Positions 13,501 to 25,901 of a stretch of 64,000 nt of DNA are shown piece by piece (positions within the stretch are counted from its first letter, which is position 1; each line of letters starts with the position of its first letter). The stretch covers positions 101,228,229-101,292,228 of the forward strand of contig NC_085048.1 in assembly GCF_963662255.1 (NCBI RefSeq), written 5' to 3'. A program made the translations under genes and the position numbers. A model generated the notes under the pieces. That model was not told the origin of the DNA and did not search any database. It saw nothing but the letters and a program-made list of their open reading frames with translations. This DNA is from Cinclus cinclus. Taxonomy: Eukaryota > Chordata > Aves > Passeriformes > Cinclidae.

Positions 13501-14497
13501 CCTGCTCATTTTTAAAGAATCGTGAAAGAAGTGTAGTTCAACAGAAAAAACCTGTTTCAGAAAGTCATAAACATCACTCTTTACAACATTACTCTATCCC
13601 ACTGAATTCTGTATAATAATATTTTTTAAAATGTTTTTAAAAATCTTTTGTTGGGATGTTTATGTAAGGGATTTCAATGGGCAAATAGGTTTGTTCAGGC
13701 AAAGCAATACTTAAACTCCAGGCCTTTGCATGTCAGTGTGAACTAATTAAAATCATGTTGTGCAATAGGTCAAGAGATCAGGAAGTTTGTCTTCTAATTA
13801 GAAGAGATAGTTATAAATAAAACCTTGTTGAAGAGTAAAATTAAGAAGATCTGGTTGTGAGAAAAAGAAATCAGAACCCTGGGTCTCTGCTGAAAGCTGC
13901 TTTAGATGTCACCCCTTTCTCTTTTGCATCTCACTGTGTTACACAGAGACTTGAGGCTTCAGGCTGTCCCTCATTAAGGCTCTTTGGGCTCATCCCTGTG
14001 CCGGCAGCGTCTGCCCATGTTGTGCATACCTCAGTCCTCAGATAACAAATAATAGCCTGGCCTCCCCAAACACAGTCTGACTGGAGAATTCTGATCTGGC
14101 TTGTATTTGATGTCATCTTAGACCTTTCATCCTCCTTAATACTTTAGCTACACCTATTTTTCTGTGGTTCGTGCTATCACCACAAATGGGCACCTTGCCA
14201 AACTGGATAGGTGTCATCTTGGGACTGTTTTTTGTGTGAGCCTTTTGTGTCAGTTATTATTTAGCTTTCGTTCTTCCATCTTAATAATTGAAAACCATTT
14301 ATTTTCAATAACATGTAGGTGTTGGGTGTTTTTTTACCCTGGAGCATAAACATAATTAGTAAAAATAATAATAATAAACAGATTTTAGATGGTGGAACAG
14401 TTCTTGAGCTTTTTCTGTAATTTTTCATCACTTCAGAAGGATGGAAGGCCAATCTAGGTCAAGCGTGCATTTGTTTTGTAAAGGGAACCTGAGCAGG

Positions 14498-14557
14498 TGG
14501 TGGGACTGCATACCCTTAAGGGTCCAATCCAGCCTAATTTATTCTCTGACTCTATAA
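14498..14557 (+). mobile_element. CR1 LINE 3' tail fragment, old
   Basis: This is a ~60-bp remnant with TTAAGGGTCCAATCCAGCCT and then TTATTCTCTGACTCTATAA, similar to the AAGGGTCCCTTCCAACC... ATTCTATGATTCTATGA ends of CR1. It is heavily diverged, so the assignment is moderate. Confidence 0.55.
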
Positions 14558-16808
14558 AAGCATATATGTTGAAAGTAAAAGGTATTAATAGCATTAAAAC
14601 TTGTAAATCTAAGATACCCATTTATCGGAGTTAATGACACCATCTTTCCATTGTACCATGACCAGTGATGCTGGTAATATTGGAATACAGGGAATATTTA
14701 TGGTGTAGGACTGTAAGTTAACCATTGGTCTTCTGGAGATTGTCTTGTAGAATGTTTCCTCACTATATGCACACATGTTGCTTTTAGTTTGACCTTAGGA
14801 TGTGTGTTTCACAAGGACTTTGCTGTGTAGAATGTTGTATATAATGCTGTGAAGGTGGGAAAGGATTCCTTTTCTCCATCTTCCCATCTGAAGTAACTAG
14901 AACCATAGGATTAAGTTATTTATGTAAGTTTTCTTGATGCTCTGAAAGAGTTTGTCTGTCCTGTCCTCAGTCTTGTTGGTTCCCAGCACTTCATCCTTAA
15001 CATCACCACTGCAAGTAGAACGTATTAGTCATTGTATGACAGGGCTTGTTTGTGCCTGTATCCTGGGGTGGCTGCTGAATGTTTTTGTTCTGCCATTGCT
15101 CTGTTGTTTGTTAGTTCCTGTTTACAACTAAAACCTTGGGGGATGAATATCCTATTGTGCTGACTTCTGTGTGTGGCTGATACAGAGCTTGAGTTTGATG
15201 GGAGTTGTTACTTTGATCTTTTGAACTTTAATTCACACATGTTATGGAGCTCAGCACCAAACTATTGCTTTGAAAATGTAAAGATTTCTTTTATTTGAAT
15301 GAGAATGAGGCTTTCCCCCTTTATTTGCAGGTGCACTAACTCAGCTTTGGCTAAAAATCCTGAAAAATTAAAATAAATTTCAACTCAAACCATTGCATTC
15401 ACATTACTTTTTATAGTTAGGGCCTAGCATGTGCTTTTGAAGGAAATTCCCATGTCCCGTGGCTAAATACTTTGGTATTTACCCTTACCATGTACCTTGG
15501 AGCATATGAACTAGGTTTCTGTCTGGTAAAAGTAGACTGCAAAATTTGTCCCTAATGTATTCCACTGGAAACTGGCATTCGGCCCTAGGACCAGTCAAGA
15601 CCTAGCTCAGAATAAAAATAAATAAAACTCCCAAACAAACAAAAATCCTCTTCACTGTCAAAAAGCACCTGAACTATATATAGTATTTATACAACAGGTT
15701 CTCACCACCAGCTGTTTTACTCCATAGGTGTGCTCTTACTGGTCATCTGTATTTGCTAACGAAGATATACCCGAAGTGGTAAATTTTAATACAAAAATGC
15801 AGCTGAGTCTTAATGTCCCCTTTGTATAGGTGGCTGTTCACAATGCCTTGCCCAATTCACCGTAGTCTCTTCTCACAATCCAGCATATGACTTGCTATTT
15901 GCAAACATTTGACTGCTATGAAAGTAAGTAGGTGAAGCTGTTTTTAAAAATATGTTTTCCAAGAGTAGGTGGACTAATATTAAGAATTAGGTTGAACTTG
16001 ATTCTGCATCTGACACCATTGACAAATTACTAGGATTTTTTTTTCTTTTTCTGAAAATGTGTAAAGATTTTGTGCTATCAATGTTTACAGAAAGGAGGCC
16101 AAATTTGAAGAGGAATTTATTTCAGGGTTCATCATGGATACAGTCTTTGGAGCTTCGGTATCTTCAGCCAGTGTTACCTATCCTCTCACTTTGCTCGTTT
16201 CTAATCCTGGTTGCTCCTTTCTAAAGATATCAGGCTGCAGTTTAGATATTAACTACCTAGGATTTAATGCCTCTCATATAAATATTCCAATGTAACTTTT
16301 CAGAAACAGATTGACTCTTTGTGATTTTAGTTTCTCTGCAAGCTTTTTAAACTGGCACCATCTCTTTTGTACAATGCAACAAATATCTCATTCCCTCTAC
16401 TCCCTTTAATGAAAGTTGAAAAATAAAATCTGGAGGCTTAAGTATAATACCAAACATCACAGGATATATATTGTTCAGTCTTTCTACTCATGATTATATG
16501 TATTTTCTTTTAAAACTGTTTCTTTATATATTGGAAAGGTGCACACTTGAACGTGCTTACAGCAGCTTTTATGGGCTAATGTTGAGCTGCTTTTTCATTT
16601 TAAAGCCATGTCTCAGTGCTCTTGTATTATTTGGTTAATATTTCTCAAACTGCAGAGCACTTGAGATGCTTTGGCCAAAGTGTTATTCAGAATTACCTCT
16701 TTAAAAATCAGTTAATGTTGATCCATATCCTTAGAACGTTGCTATGGAATTGATGCTGTTTACTTGTTAATCTCTGCAGACTGCAGTTCACAGTGTTGGC
16801 AATGTGAC

Positions 16809-16904
16809 TTGTTTGTTACATGTGATGATCACTTCATAAATGTCAATAAAATCAAGTTGTTTGTTACATGTGATGATCACTTTATAAATGTCAATAAAAT
16901 CAAG
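16809..16904. repeat. 48-bp tandem duplication, one mismatch
   Basis: Two adjacent 48-bp copies (16809-16856 and 16857-16904) begin TTGTTTGTTACATGTGATGA and end CAATAAAATCAAG. They differ at a single C/T position (CACTTCAT against CACTTTAT). Confidence 0.97.
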
Positions 16905-17770
16905 ACAAAACCTACTATTACAACTGGAACTAGCAACTCAGTATTTTCCTCATTATTTTTGGCAGCAAAGTAGTCTTACAGAACAGTATGCAATAAAACA
17001 CCAGCCAACTGAGTCCCACACTGTGGCTATAATTACATATTTTTGTTTGCTAATCAGTAGAATTTTTTTGTGTACACTATTATACTTTAATGGTTCTGTT
17101 GCAGCACCAAATTTACTACAATGTTCTCTTGAAGAAAATGGTACATAATGATTTTGTATTTACTACAAGAAGATATTAAACTAAATAATACATAATGATG
17201 CTACACAGATTTACCAGCTCTTTAGTTCTGCTATTCCTTATCTATGCTTTAATGGTGTTTTAGGACAAACATAAAGTTATTTGGGAGGGTACTACCAAAC
17301 TGGTAAATACAGCCATCTGCGTGGGATGTCTTGAAAACTATTAGATTGTAAATTTAAGCTATGCTTGGTACTTTAATTTCCCCTCCCACAACTCATAGAG
17401 CATAAGGAAGGTTGCAGCCAGCTCAGATAATTAATAAGTTCATTAATTACAGGTTTACGTATTTTGTAGGTTAAAAAGGCTTGTGTGGGACTTGATTAAA
17501 AAAACTGTTGTGGTGTGGCCTTGTTGAGGGCTGGGCAGGGAGCAGCTCAGAGAAGCTACCCCTGCAAATTTTGGAATCAGTGTTGCTTTTAACTCTAAAG
17601 GTTTCCTGCTGTTATCAGGCTTTGTGCCCTTCTTTTTATATTATTATTATATTTTTTTATATTATTTTGGTCCAAAGTGATTGTACTGCAGATAACCCCC
17701 AAATACAGTGGGCAATATGGAAGGCATGTTATCTCAAGCTTTGCCATTATCTTGTTTTTATTTCTGTCAT

Positions 17771-17794
17771 TAAATAAATAAATAAATAAATAAA
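17771..17794. repeat. (TAAA)6 microsatellite
   Basis: Six perfect TAAA units in an AT-rich region. An imperfect TTA-rich stretch lies about 130 bp upstream (17637-17666). Confidence 0.9.
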
Positions 17795-18265
17795 CACTCA
17801 ACAGTTTTGATTCCTTTTCTTTTTATTCATGATTATTCTGTCACTAATTTCCACTAGATAATTTTGAATATATCTGAAAATCCTAAATTAGTATAAGGCT
17901 TTTCCATTTACTTTGGAAACAGAACTTTGCTGCCAGACACAATCTGTCCAGCAGTGGAAAAGGAAGGCATGGTCTGATGACTGTAGCTTGCCCCCATACT
18001 GCAGGTACAGTTAATTTTGTGTGAAGGTTGTGTTTTTTTATAGATCGAGATGTAGATCTAATATTTTTTATAGATTTGTCAGTTTTTGCAATGCAATCTG
18101 TCACATTAATGCTAGTAAATAGTTTCTTTTCTGCATTTGATTTGCAGTGTGAGTCTGTATCAGGATACGATACTGGTTTGATAGGAGACGTTGTATTTAG
18201 TGTATGTGGTATTTTTGCATGTGGCTGAAGTTGTTATTTCAGCATTGCTAAATGTTGATTGTGTC

Positions 18266-18300
18266 CTAGATCTTGTGAGTTATTTTTTGGCAAGATCTAG
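18266..18300. repeat. Inverted repeat, 10-bp perfect arms
   Basis: CTAGATCTTG (18266-18275) and CAAGATCTAG (18291-18300) are perfect reverse complements, separated by 15 bases. Confidence 0.9.
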
Positions 18301-19517
18301 TAAGTGATCTTTTTCTTGATTGTGTTGCACATATGATTTGTCACAGCCTCTCAACAAAAGGAAAGAATATTTGAGAATATTTGTTCTTATGGGTAATTAC
18401 TTCTCAGGCTTGTGTTAAAATGCTGTCTGAAAGAACCTTGTTCATACATCATTTTCTGGTTAATCTAGTGTTTACCTTTTTCTTCCCTTGTATTTATTCC
18501 ATTACAACACATTGTAATGTGTTCAATTGGATTTACCTATTGCAAGACGATTTTTTGTATAATTAATACTGTTAATTAATCTAGTTTGAAACAGCACTCC
18601 AAGTTGAGAGGATCTTTCTGTGGTTGCAAACTGAGAAGTAGCTCAACCAAGTTTTCTACCTTCAGTGGTTCACAATAAAAGTAAATTAGCAGAAGTGAAA
18701 ATGGTCCAGGAAATAAGAAAAACAGCTGCTCCTCAGTAAATAACGTGGAGTTTTCCTAGAGCCTGTAAAGCCTTGCTGCAAGCCAGAGAGTATCTCCTTT
18801 GTTGGTGCGCAGTCTTACTCCTTTGTAAATTCCAGCTGCTGCCCCAATTCAGAGTTCCTACCATCCCTGTGTTTTTTTTAAGTCCCCTTTGAAGTATGCC
18901 CAGCACTGAATGTACTTTGTTTCTGTAAGTGACCTTTCCTCTGATACTTTCTTCACCCTCTCTCTTTCTCTCGAAGTTGGGACATCATGGAATCCTCCAG
19001 GAAGATTCTGTGCAGCTGCATGGTCAAACTAAGCCTGTATTGTTTAGAGGGAAGGGATGGCTCTTAAAAACAATCAATCAAATTGCTTACAAAAATTGTC
19101 TAGGATGTAATATTTGAAGTTGTAAATCATGAAAGCTTCTTCTTGGCAGATCTGCCCACCTTTTGAAAGATTTTTCAGAAGTGGAGCTATTCACTTTGCA
19201 CTACGTACCTCCTTCATCTGGCTCTGGCTCGGGGTCTTCTCCCAGGCTTTCTCAGAAGCTTTAATGTATTCTTTCTTTCCAGCAGTGATGTATAGTGTTC
19301 TGGTGTTTGGTGCACCCTGTAGCTAAAGAGAAAATCACCTTCTTCCATGCCTGGATTAGTTATATTTAATTAGAAGTCATATTTCCTTATAGAAGCCCTC
19401 AGGCTTCAAATCCACAAAGACCTATGTGAGAATTTCTTCCTTGCATATTCTATGTTGAGAAGGGCTTTTATCACCTCCCCTTGCATTTTCGTGGGGAAAG
19501 AGTGGTTTACATTATAC

Positions 19518-19532
19518 TTTTTTTTTTTTTTT
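19518..19532. repeat. Poly(T) run of 15
   Basis: Uninterrupted T15. Confidence 0.85.
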
Positions 19533-22500
19533 AAGTTTTCACTATACCTTTAAAATTCTCTGGAATGACATGACAAAAGCCTTTTGGGCTGTGAGGCTTC
19601 CTTTTGCATAGTCATTATACAATTATTACTTGATAGCCTTCTCCCTCTAAATCCTTGACCTGTGCCTGTCAACTGCAAACTGATCGTAGTGAATAAATTT
19701 GTATAATCACTGCACAATGACTGTTTAATAACTGTACTCCAAATATGCAACTACCTATTCTGGCTTAATACAATTCATCTTCTTTGACCAACCTGTGCAC
19801 TTAGTATTATTGAAACATTTGTAAGTAATGGAGCACACCATTGCAGTCCCCTGTCTTTTTGTGCCAAGCGCTAAAATGCTGAAATGTGCAGAAAAGAAAA
19901 AGATGTATTACAAAAAAATTCAAAGAAAAATAGACATCAAACAACAGAGAAGAAGAACTTGCATATTTGAATCTGAGACACAAAATGCTCAAAACAAAAC
20001 CCCAAACTAAATCAAAATGCCAAAACCACAAGGTAGAAAGCAAGGCCATAGTCATACAGAAAAGACATCTTTTTCACATTTGAAATTTTCCAGTGCTGTG
20101 GAAGCCCTGGTAATTTCTTTCTCTGATCTTGTCCTCTTTTAAGAATTTTTTTTGGCTATCTAGTGACATAGGTTGCTGAGTCAGATGGACAGTGAATTGT
20201 ACCAGTTTTTTCATTTCTATGTTCTTAATTGCAACATCAAAACATCAGTAAATAGCTTTTTAAAAATAAAATCTGATTTTCATTTCCCTGTAAGACAAGC
20301 TTTTCATCTTATTATCAGATACTTGTTCCTTTAGCCTTTCTCTGAGTTTAGCTTAATATGTCTGAACAGTGCAGGAGGAAAAAGAGAATCCATAGTTCAA
20401 TGCACCAGACAGAGCTTGGTATGACAGCAGCAGCCCAATGTCTTCAATAGCTTAATAGCTGTCATGGCAAAGAGGGTTTCAGGGAGATTTTTAAGGCAAT
20501 AATATAGATATTTACTAAAGAATCACAGTCCTGTAATAATAGTACAGTAACATGAATGAAAATCCAGGACAATGTAGGCATCTTAGCAATGAAATGTAGA
20601 TAAACCTTTGTTGTCTTTCCAATCTGTGCAGTATCCAGCTGGAAACAAAGTACTGTGGCTGTCCAGGAGGCTGAGGAAAGGATTTTGGAGTGTCCAGATC
20701 CATTTCTTCCGGGTGATACCACCTAAAACAATTTGCACTTTCTTCATAGCTGTTTTGGGAAGCTGGGGGAGCAAGTTGGGAGGAGTGTGAGCTGACCTTG
20801 GTTTAATAGGACAGTCAGCTGAATTTCTCCAGACTTGTCATTTCCCTCCTTGATAAACAACAACAAGCAATTTTTGCACTCACTGCTGGGAGGTATTTAG
20901 GCTTAGCTGTCTCCTTTCCATCTGGAAAAGAGTGTGGCATGTCAGGTGTCTCAACACTAACACAATTAAAAGGAAGTGAATGGCTCCTTCACACTTGCCT
21001 TGATGTCAGTAGTTTGAACTGGGAAAAACTGGAAAAGCACTATTGGAGCCTTTCCTACTATTTTTTCTTGCCAAAAGTGTGACATTCAGACAGGTTTATC
21101 AGCCCCCTGTTTCTCTGAGTCCTTATGCTGCTGAGTGGGCTGACAAAAGTGTGAATCCTATTGACATTATAGCTCTCATTTACAAAATTGGAGCAGAGCA
21201 CTCGAAGACTAAGAAAGATGATGTCATAAGTGTGAGATAAAACGAACACTTTCTTCATTGTTCAATTGTTTCTGGAAGGAATTTGCCAATCATTGTTGCT
21301 AGCATGACAGGACAGCTTTGACTTGCATTTTTGTTTATTTTTAGTATGAGTTTCTGGCGTCCTAAGATATTTAACTAAAATGAAAAATCTGCCAAAATTT
21401 GTCAGTTTCCTGTTGGTTTGTGTTTTGTCAAAGTAGGAATAATTGGCTGTGTGCAATAAATGTAGGACACTTAAAATTTAACAGATCCTTGGGTAGGTGA
21501 GCTTTATTTTGAATTATTGTTGATTTCTTTATCCATATGGGCTCTTTGCCAGTTTATGGCAAGGACATTGATTATGTTGGATGTTTCAGCTGCTTTTGCT
21601 ATGCTTGGCTGTGAACTGCATCTAGATAAGGTTAACCTTCTCTTAAAACAACCAGTAGGTTTTAAAATTTAATTCCCAGTACTTTTCACCATGGCAGGCA
21701 ATTACTGGTGGCTTGTAATGCTAAATTTATAGGATTTCAGCTAAACAATACTCTAAAATACAGGTTTCCCATGTCTGACTTTACAATAATGTTTACACCT
21801 GCCATTGTTATGAGTAGTTTTGCCCCTTGCAGTATCTAATGGAATAATGTTTTTTTATATTTTACTATTAATTTTCATTAAACTTGCTCTGCAGCATGGT
21901 TGGTTGGAGCTGGGAAGGTCCCCAGTTGTAATCCTAGCTGCTGGAACACCCCTTGTGCAGCCTCAAAATGTTGATTCTTAAGAAAAGAGGGTAATGCACA
22001 GAGAATGTGGATTGACACATTAGGTAATCAGTGGTTTAAGCATCAAGACTTGCAGGACTCATTTTGGTCTTAAATAAGGCATATGCATTAAGAGTTTCTG
22101 AAAATAAAAATATTTAAGGAATGCGAGGTTGTGATGAAATGTGAACCCAATTCAGTGAATTAGCCATCTCAAATGGTTCTTCCTTGCTTTTTGTGTTTAA
22201 AATAGAGAATTTTAAGGATAAAGTTTAAGTTCATACTTTTAAACGCTGAGATTTTGGCCAGGAAATACTGTATAATTGCTAAGTTTTTAAAATTAATCAT
22301 GTTGGAGGCCTATAAACCAGTGCATTGATTAAAAATCTTCAGTTCATTAAACTTCCCAGTGACAGAGTCCATCTCAGTAATAAAAACTGCTGTTCCTAGC
22401 AGTGGACTGGCATCTGTGTTATAATCTTTTTAAGATCCCCACCTTTGTTCATTAGACCAGCACCTGTTGTCTCTTGATCGGCAGGATTTATTTTGTCTTG

Positions 22501-25183
22501 ACATTATTCTCAGAGGTGCAGTTACAACTTTGGCAGCAGATGATCGCAATGAACTTTTCAGAATTCCTTTACTGGTTTAGCAGAATGAGGCTGGGTTTGT
22601 GAGCTGGTTCTTTGATTGTTATGTGGGGGTTCAGTGGTGTTTTTTTGGAGAGTGGTGTTTTTCGTCTTTTTGGGTTTTTTGTGTTTGTTTTCCTTCTGGA
22701 TTTCGTATACATCCTTGCAATGGGCATTTTTGGAAGGTCCACAGGAAGGGAGGACATGTGAGAGATTGTTCAGGGCACAAAGCAGTTTCCTCTCCTGTCC
22801 CCAGCAGCACATCTAATGCAATGATATTATCCTGCTTTTGTGCACTCGTGGCATTTGCCGTGTAGAAGAGCTGCACCACTTCAAGCACAGGTGACTTTCT
22901 TGAAAAAGCAAACTTCATTAATTTCCTACTGAAAACAAGAAATGAAAATCTGAAAAAGCACCAGAGAACAGGAATTAGTATGAAAGAAAGACTATATAGA
23001 TTCTTGAAATGTAGCACAAGAAATGTGCATATGTTGTTTACATCATAGCTTCACTTTATTCAGCCTTGCACACAAGGTCACAAAAGAAATTTGGGCAATA
23101 TTATACCTGGAGGAGTTTGTATTTTTTGCTGTGGTGTTAGATTACCTTACTCTTTTTTATTACCATCTGTACTGCAAGACTAGTTTTGCTGAGGTTATTT
23201 TTTTTTTTGAGCAGCATCCCATGATACCTTTAATTCCGTGTTTCCTGTGCTTTTGCTTCATTTGCAATTTTAAGAGATTTTCTGTGAGAAATAGGTTTGT
23301 TTTATATTGTGTACCAGTAAATTAACCAGTTTTTTTACTATATAAGTTTAACCCCTCAATTCTGGAGCATAAATGCAATTGTTTTATAATAAATTAATTA
23401 AGAAAGTATTTCACCTATTAGCAGCCTTCAGTGTACAGTGAGAGTGATGGTGTCAAAGATTACATATTTTTATTTAATACTGTCCTTTTGTGTAGGGTTT
23501 TTATTTTGCTACCTGACTTTTTTCATGTATTTTAAGCAATTATTTTCAGCTGACTTCTTTGTGCATCCAATGCCATTGACTGCAGTAGCTTTGAAAATGG
23601 GTTTTCTTCATTAATGTCTTCTGGTGTATTATTGAGAGAACAAAGTGCTGTCCCTAGTGGCCCCTGAAACTTATGGAAGCATGCAATGAAATAGCTACTA
23701 TTTTTCATGAAAAAAAATAGAGTCCTACTTTTAATAGCTTTACACAAGCATGGACAACTTGAATTATAGAGATGAATTGAACCTGAAGTTTCTTTAGCCA
23801 TTTTTTAACCCTCAAAATATAGTTCATGTTTGTAGGTCTTCAAAATTGAGAAGCCCCCTTCATGTGCTTGTGCACCTAAGCATGGTGAAACAAGAAACAC
23901 AGAAACCCAGTTTTTGTGGGGTCTCCACACATGAAGGCACTGAGTAACAGGATCAGTTTTCAAAAGACAGGTTGACCTGCATTAAGTCTTTGCAGTCATT
24001 CAAATGCTGAAGGGCTGTGTGCTATTTCAGAGCGGTTATGGGACCTCAGACTGTGGGGTACCAGTTTGTTGGAATGGAAGGCAGAAAAGAAGAGGGTGTT
24101 CTTCCACCAGCCCATGGGTGTTTGTTGCCTCACTGGTGGCCCTGGGCAGGATTCTGTGATCTCAAAAATCCTTCAAAGTAGCTTGGTTTGTAAGCCTGAA
24201 ACTCATTTCAAGAAGCACAGCACCAATAAGGATAATGAGGAGCCCTCTCTTTAGTACCTTCGACTTGTCAATTATCAGCGTGCAGATCACAGATGGGATT
24301 TTTTTCAGTTATGATTGACAGTTTTGTCTGTGAGGTTTTCCCACATCTTTCCCATAGATCTTAAGGGTCAGGTCACTTGTGTATGAAAATGACCCAAAAC
24401 ATATCTATGCGATTTCCCTAAACCTGGACAGGAAGACAGACTGTGGAAATGAGGCACGCAGTGAGGTGAGACAGAGTGAGGGCTTCAAAGTGAAATCACA
24501 TTTTTTACTGGTTGTAGAACGCAGTGATAAAGCACAATTCCTTATCACTCTCATGTGATGTCAAATCAGATTGGACTGGGTTTTTCAGCCAGTTGCACAA
24601 TGAACAATGGGATATGGTCTAATGTTTCCCAGATCTGTTTGGAATACTGCAGATGAGCATCTATACAGCAAACTGAAAATGAAAAATACAGATGAAATAT
24701 CTGAAACCAATATGTCAAGGGTTCTTCACTTTCCTATTAATTTGGCAGCACGCCATTTTTAGCATGTAAATTTCTTCCTCATTACTACAGAATAGCAAAA
24801 TGTCTTTGACCATCATTTTTCCTTCCTGAGGTTGTTGTCATTATCTGTAATTTCCACTGTTTCCCTGTTAATAATGCTTGCTTCTCTGGACACTGACATT
24901 ACTAGTTGGTGCACACTTCCAGATAGAAGACTATCTCATGTAACTATTTTGTACATTCCTGTTCCCTGTTTTTTATTTCTTAATTAATGTGGCTAAGACA
25001 TGTTTTAGCAGAGGCTGAAGAATCACATTTAGATGTGTTAATCTACTCTACCTTTGCAATTACTTTACTTTGTGTTATGCAGAGTGCTTATAATTGGCCA
25101 TATATAGTGCTTAGGTTTACTTTAGGAATTATCAAACTTAAGTTCTGAAGCATATATATTGGTGGAAACAGAGTATTTCTAGC

Positions 25184-25188
25184 ATGAG
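25184..25188. repeat. Target site duplication, left copy
   Basis: ATGAG immediately before the TG that opens the LTR. It is identical to the five bases after the closing CA. Confidence 0.85.
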
Positions 25189-25896
25189 TGTCCTGGTTTG
25201 AAAGCCAGGTATTTGCTAAGAAAGGCAGAAGTCTCCCTTTGAACTGAAAAATGTGATCCTTCCTCCCTACAAATTATTATGATTTTGAAATTAAGGGAGA
25301 TCTCAGGTAAAGATATGGGGATAGGAATAACAGTTCTTTACTAGTATAACTAACAAGATAAACAAGAACAACAACAGCTATGAAATTACCCACAAACAGA
25401 ACAGTGACTCAGTCCCAGTGTTTTTTGGCTGCAGGCACCTTTTCCCTGAGCTGCAGTTCCCGGTGCTGGGGGCGGGCAGGTCCCGCAGAGCTGCAGGAGG
25501 GCTGGGGGTGATGGCAGAGCTGTCCCAGGGGGAGAGAGAGAGATGGAGAGAGAGAGCTCTCCGCTCACGGTGTGGGTCCCAGTGCTCAGCAGAGTGCTGG
25601 ATGGTGGCAGGTTACAGCGAGAAGGCAGCAGGGCAGGGTCCCACAGCAGTGAGGATGGCTCCCGACGCTGGGATGGCAGGGATGGGACAGAGGCAGCGAT
25701 CGTCCTTCTCGTCCGAACTCCGCCGGGGAAATGGGCCGAGCCAGAGCCTTCTGTCTGCTCTTATGGCTGTTTGGATATCGAGGGGTTTCCCTCTTTCCTC
25801 CACTCCCCCTGTCAAGTGGACCTAATCAACAGGTATCTTAGCATGACAATGGGGAAAATTCCACAAAGGGAAAAGGGAAAGAACCAACCCCCAACA
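25189..25896 (+). mobile_element. Solo LTR of an endogenous retrovirus, avian ERVL-like
   Basis: This is a 708-bp element starting TGTCCTGGTTTG and ending CCCCCAACA, so it has the TG...CA ends of a retroviral LTR. It is flanked on both sides by ATGAG (25184-25188 and 25897-25901), a perfect 5-bp target duplication. Such 5-bp duplications are typical of ERVL-type and some ERV1 elements. No second LTR or gag/pol region is nearby, so it is a solo LTR left by LTR-LTR recombination. The start resembles a passerine LTR family as I remember it, which also suggests + orientation. The centre (about 25430-25760) is GC-rich, CpG-containing and includes a GAGAGA run, unlike the AT-rich intron around it. 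Open frames inside it are not genes. Confidence 0.85.
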
Positions 25897-25901
25897 ATGA
25901 G
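25897..25901. repeat. Target site duplication, right copy
   Basis: ATGAG immediately after the CA that closes the LTR. The sixth base outward differs between the two sides (C on the left, A on the right), so the duplication is exactly 5 bp. Confidence 0.85.

Larger units (their letters stand above)
4741..16808. other. Intronic DNA, mostly featureless
   Basis: Apart from the inverted repeats at 7502-7642 and the old CR1 fragment at 14498, I see only unique AT-rich sequence. Open frames of up to 130 codons (for example 10200-10592) lack splice context or any familiar motif and are read as chance. Confidence 0.6.
17795..25183. other. Intronic DNA, mostly featureless
   Basis: Unique AT-rich sequence with the inverted repeat at 18266, a poly(T) run at 19518 and a T/G-rich patch at 22616-22692. 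No gene or element was recognised. Confidence 0.6.

Noticed and set aside
22631..23017. A 128-codon open frame on the - strand with a Lys/His-rich end
   Set aside because: The composition comes from a T/G-rich low-complexity stretch on the other strand. No motif.
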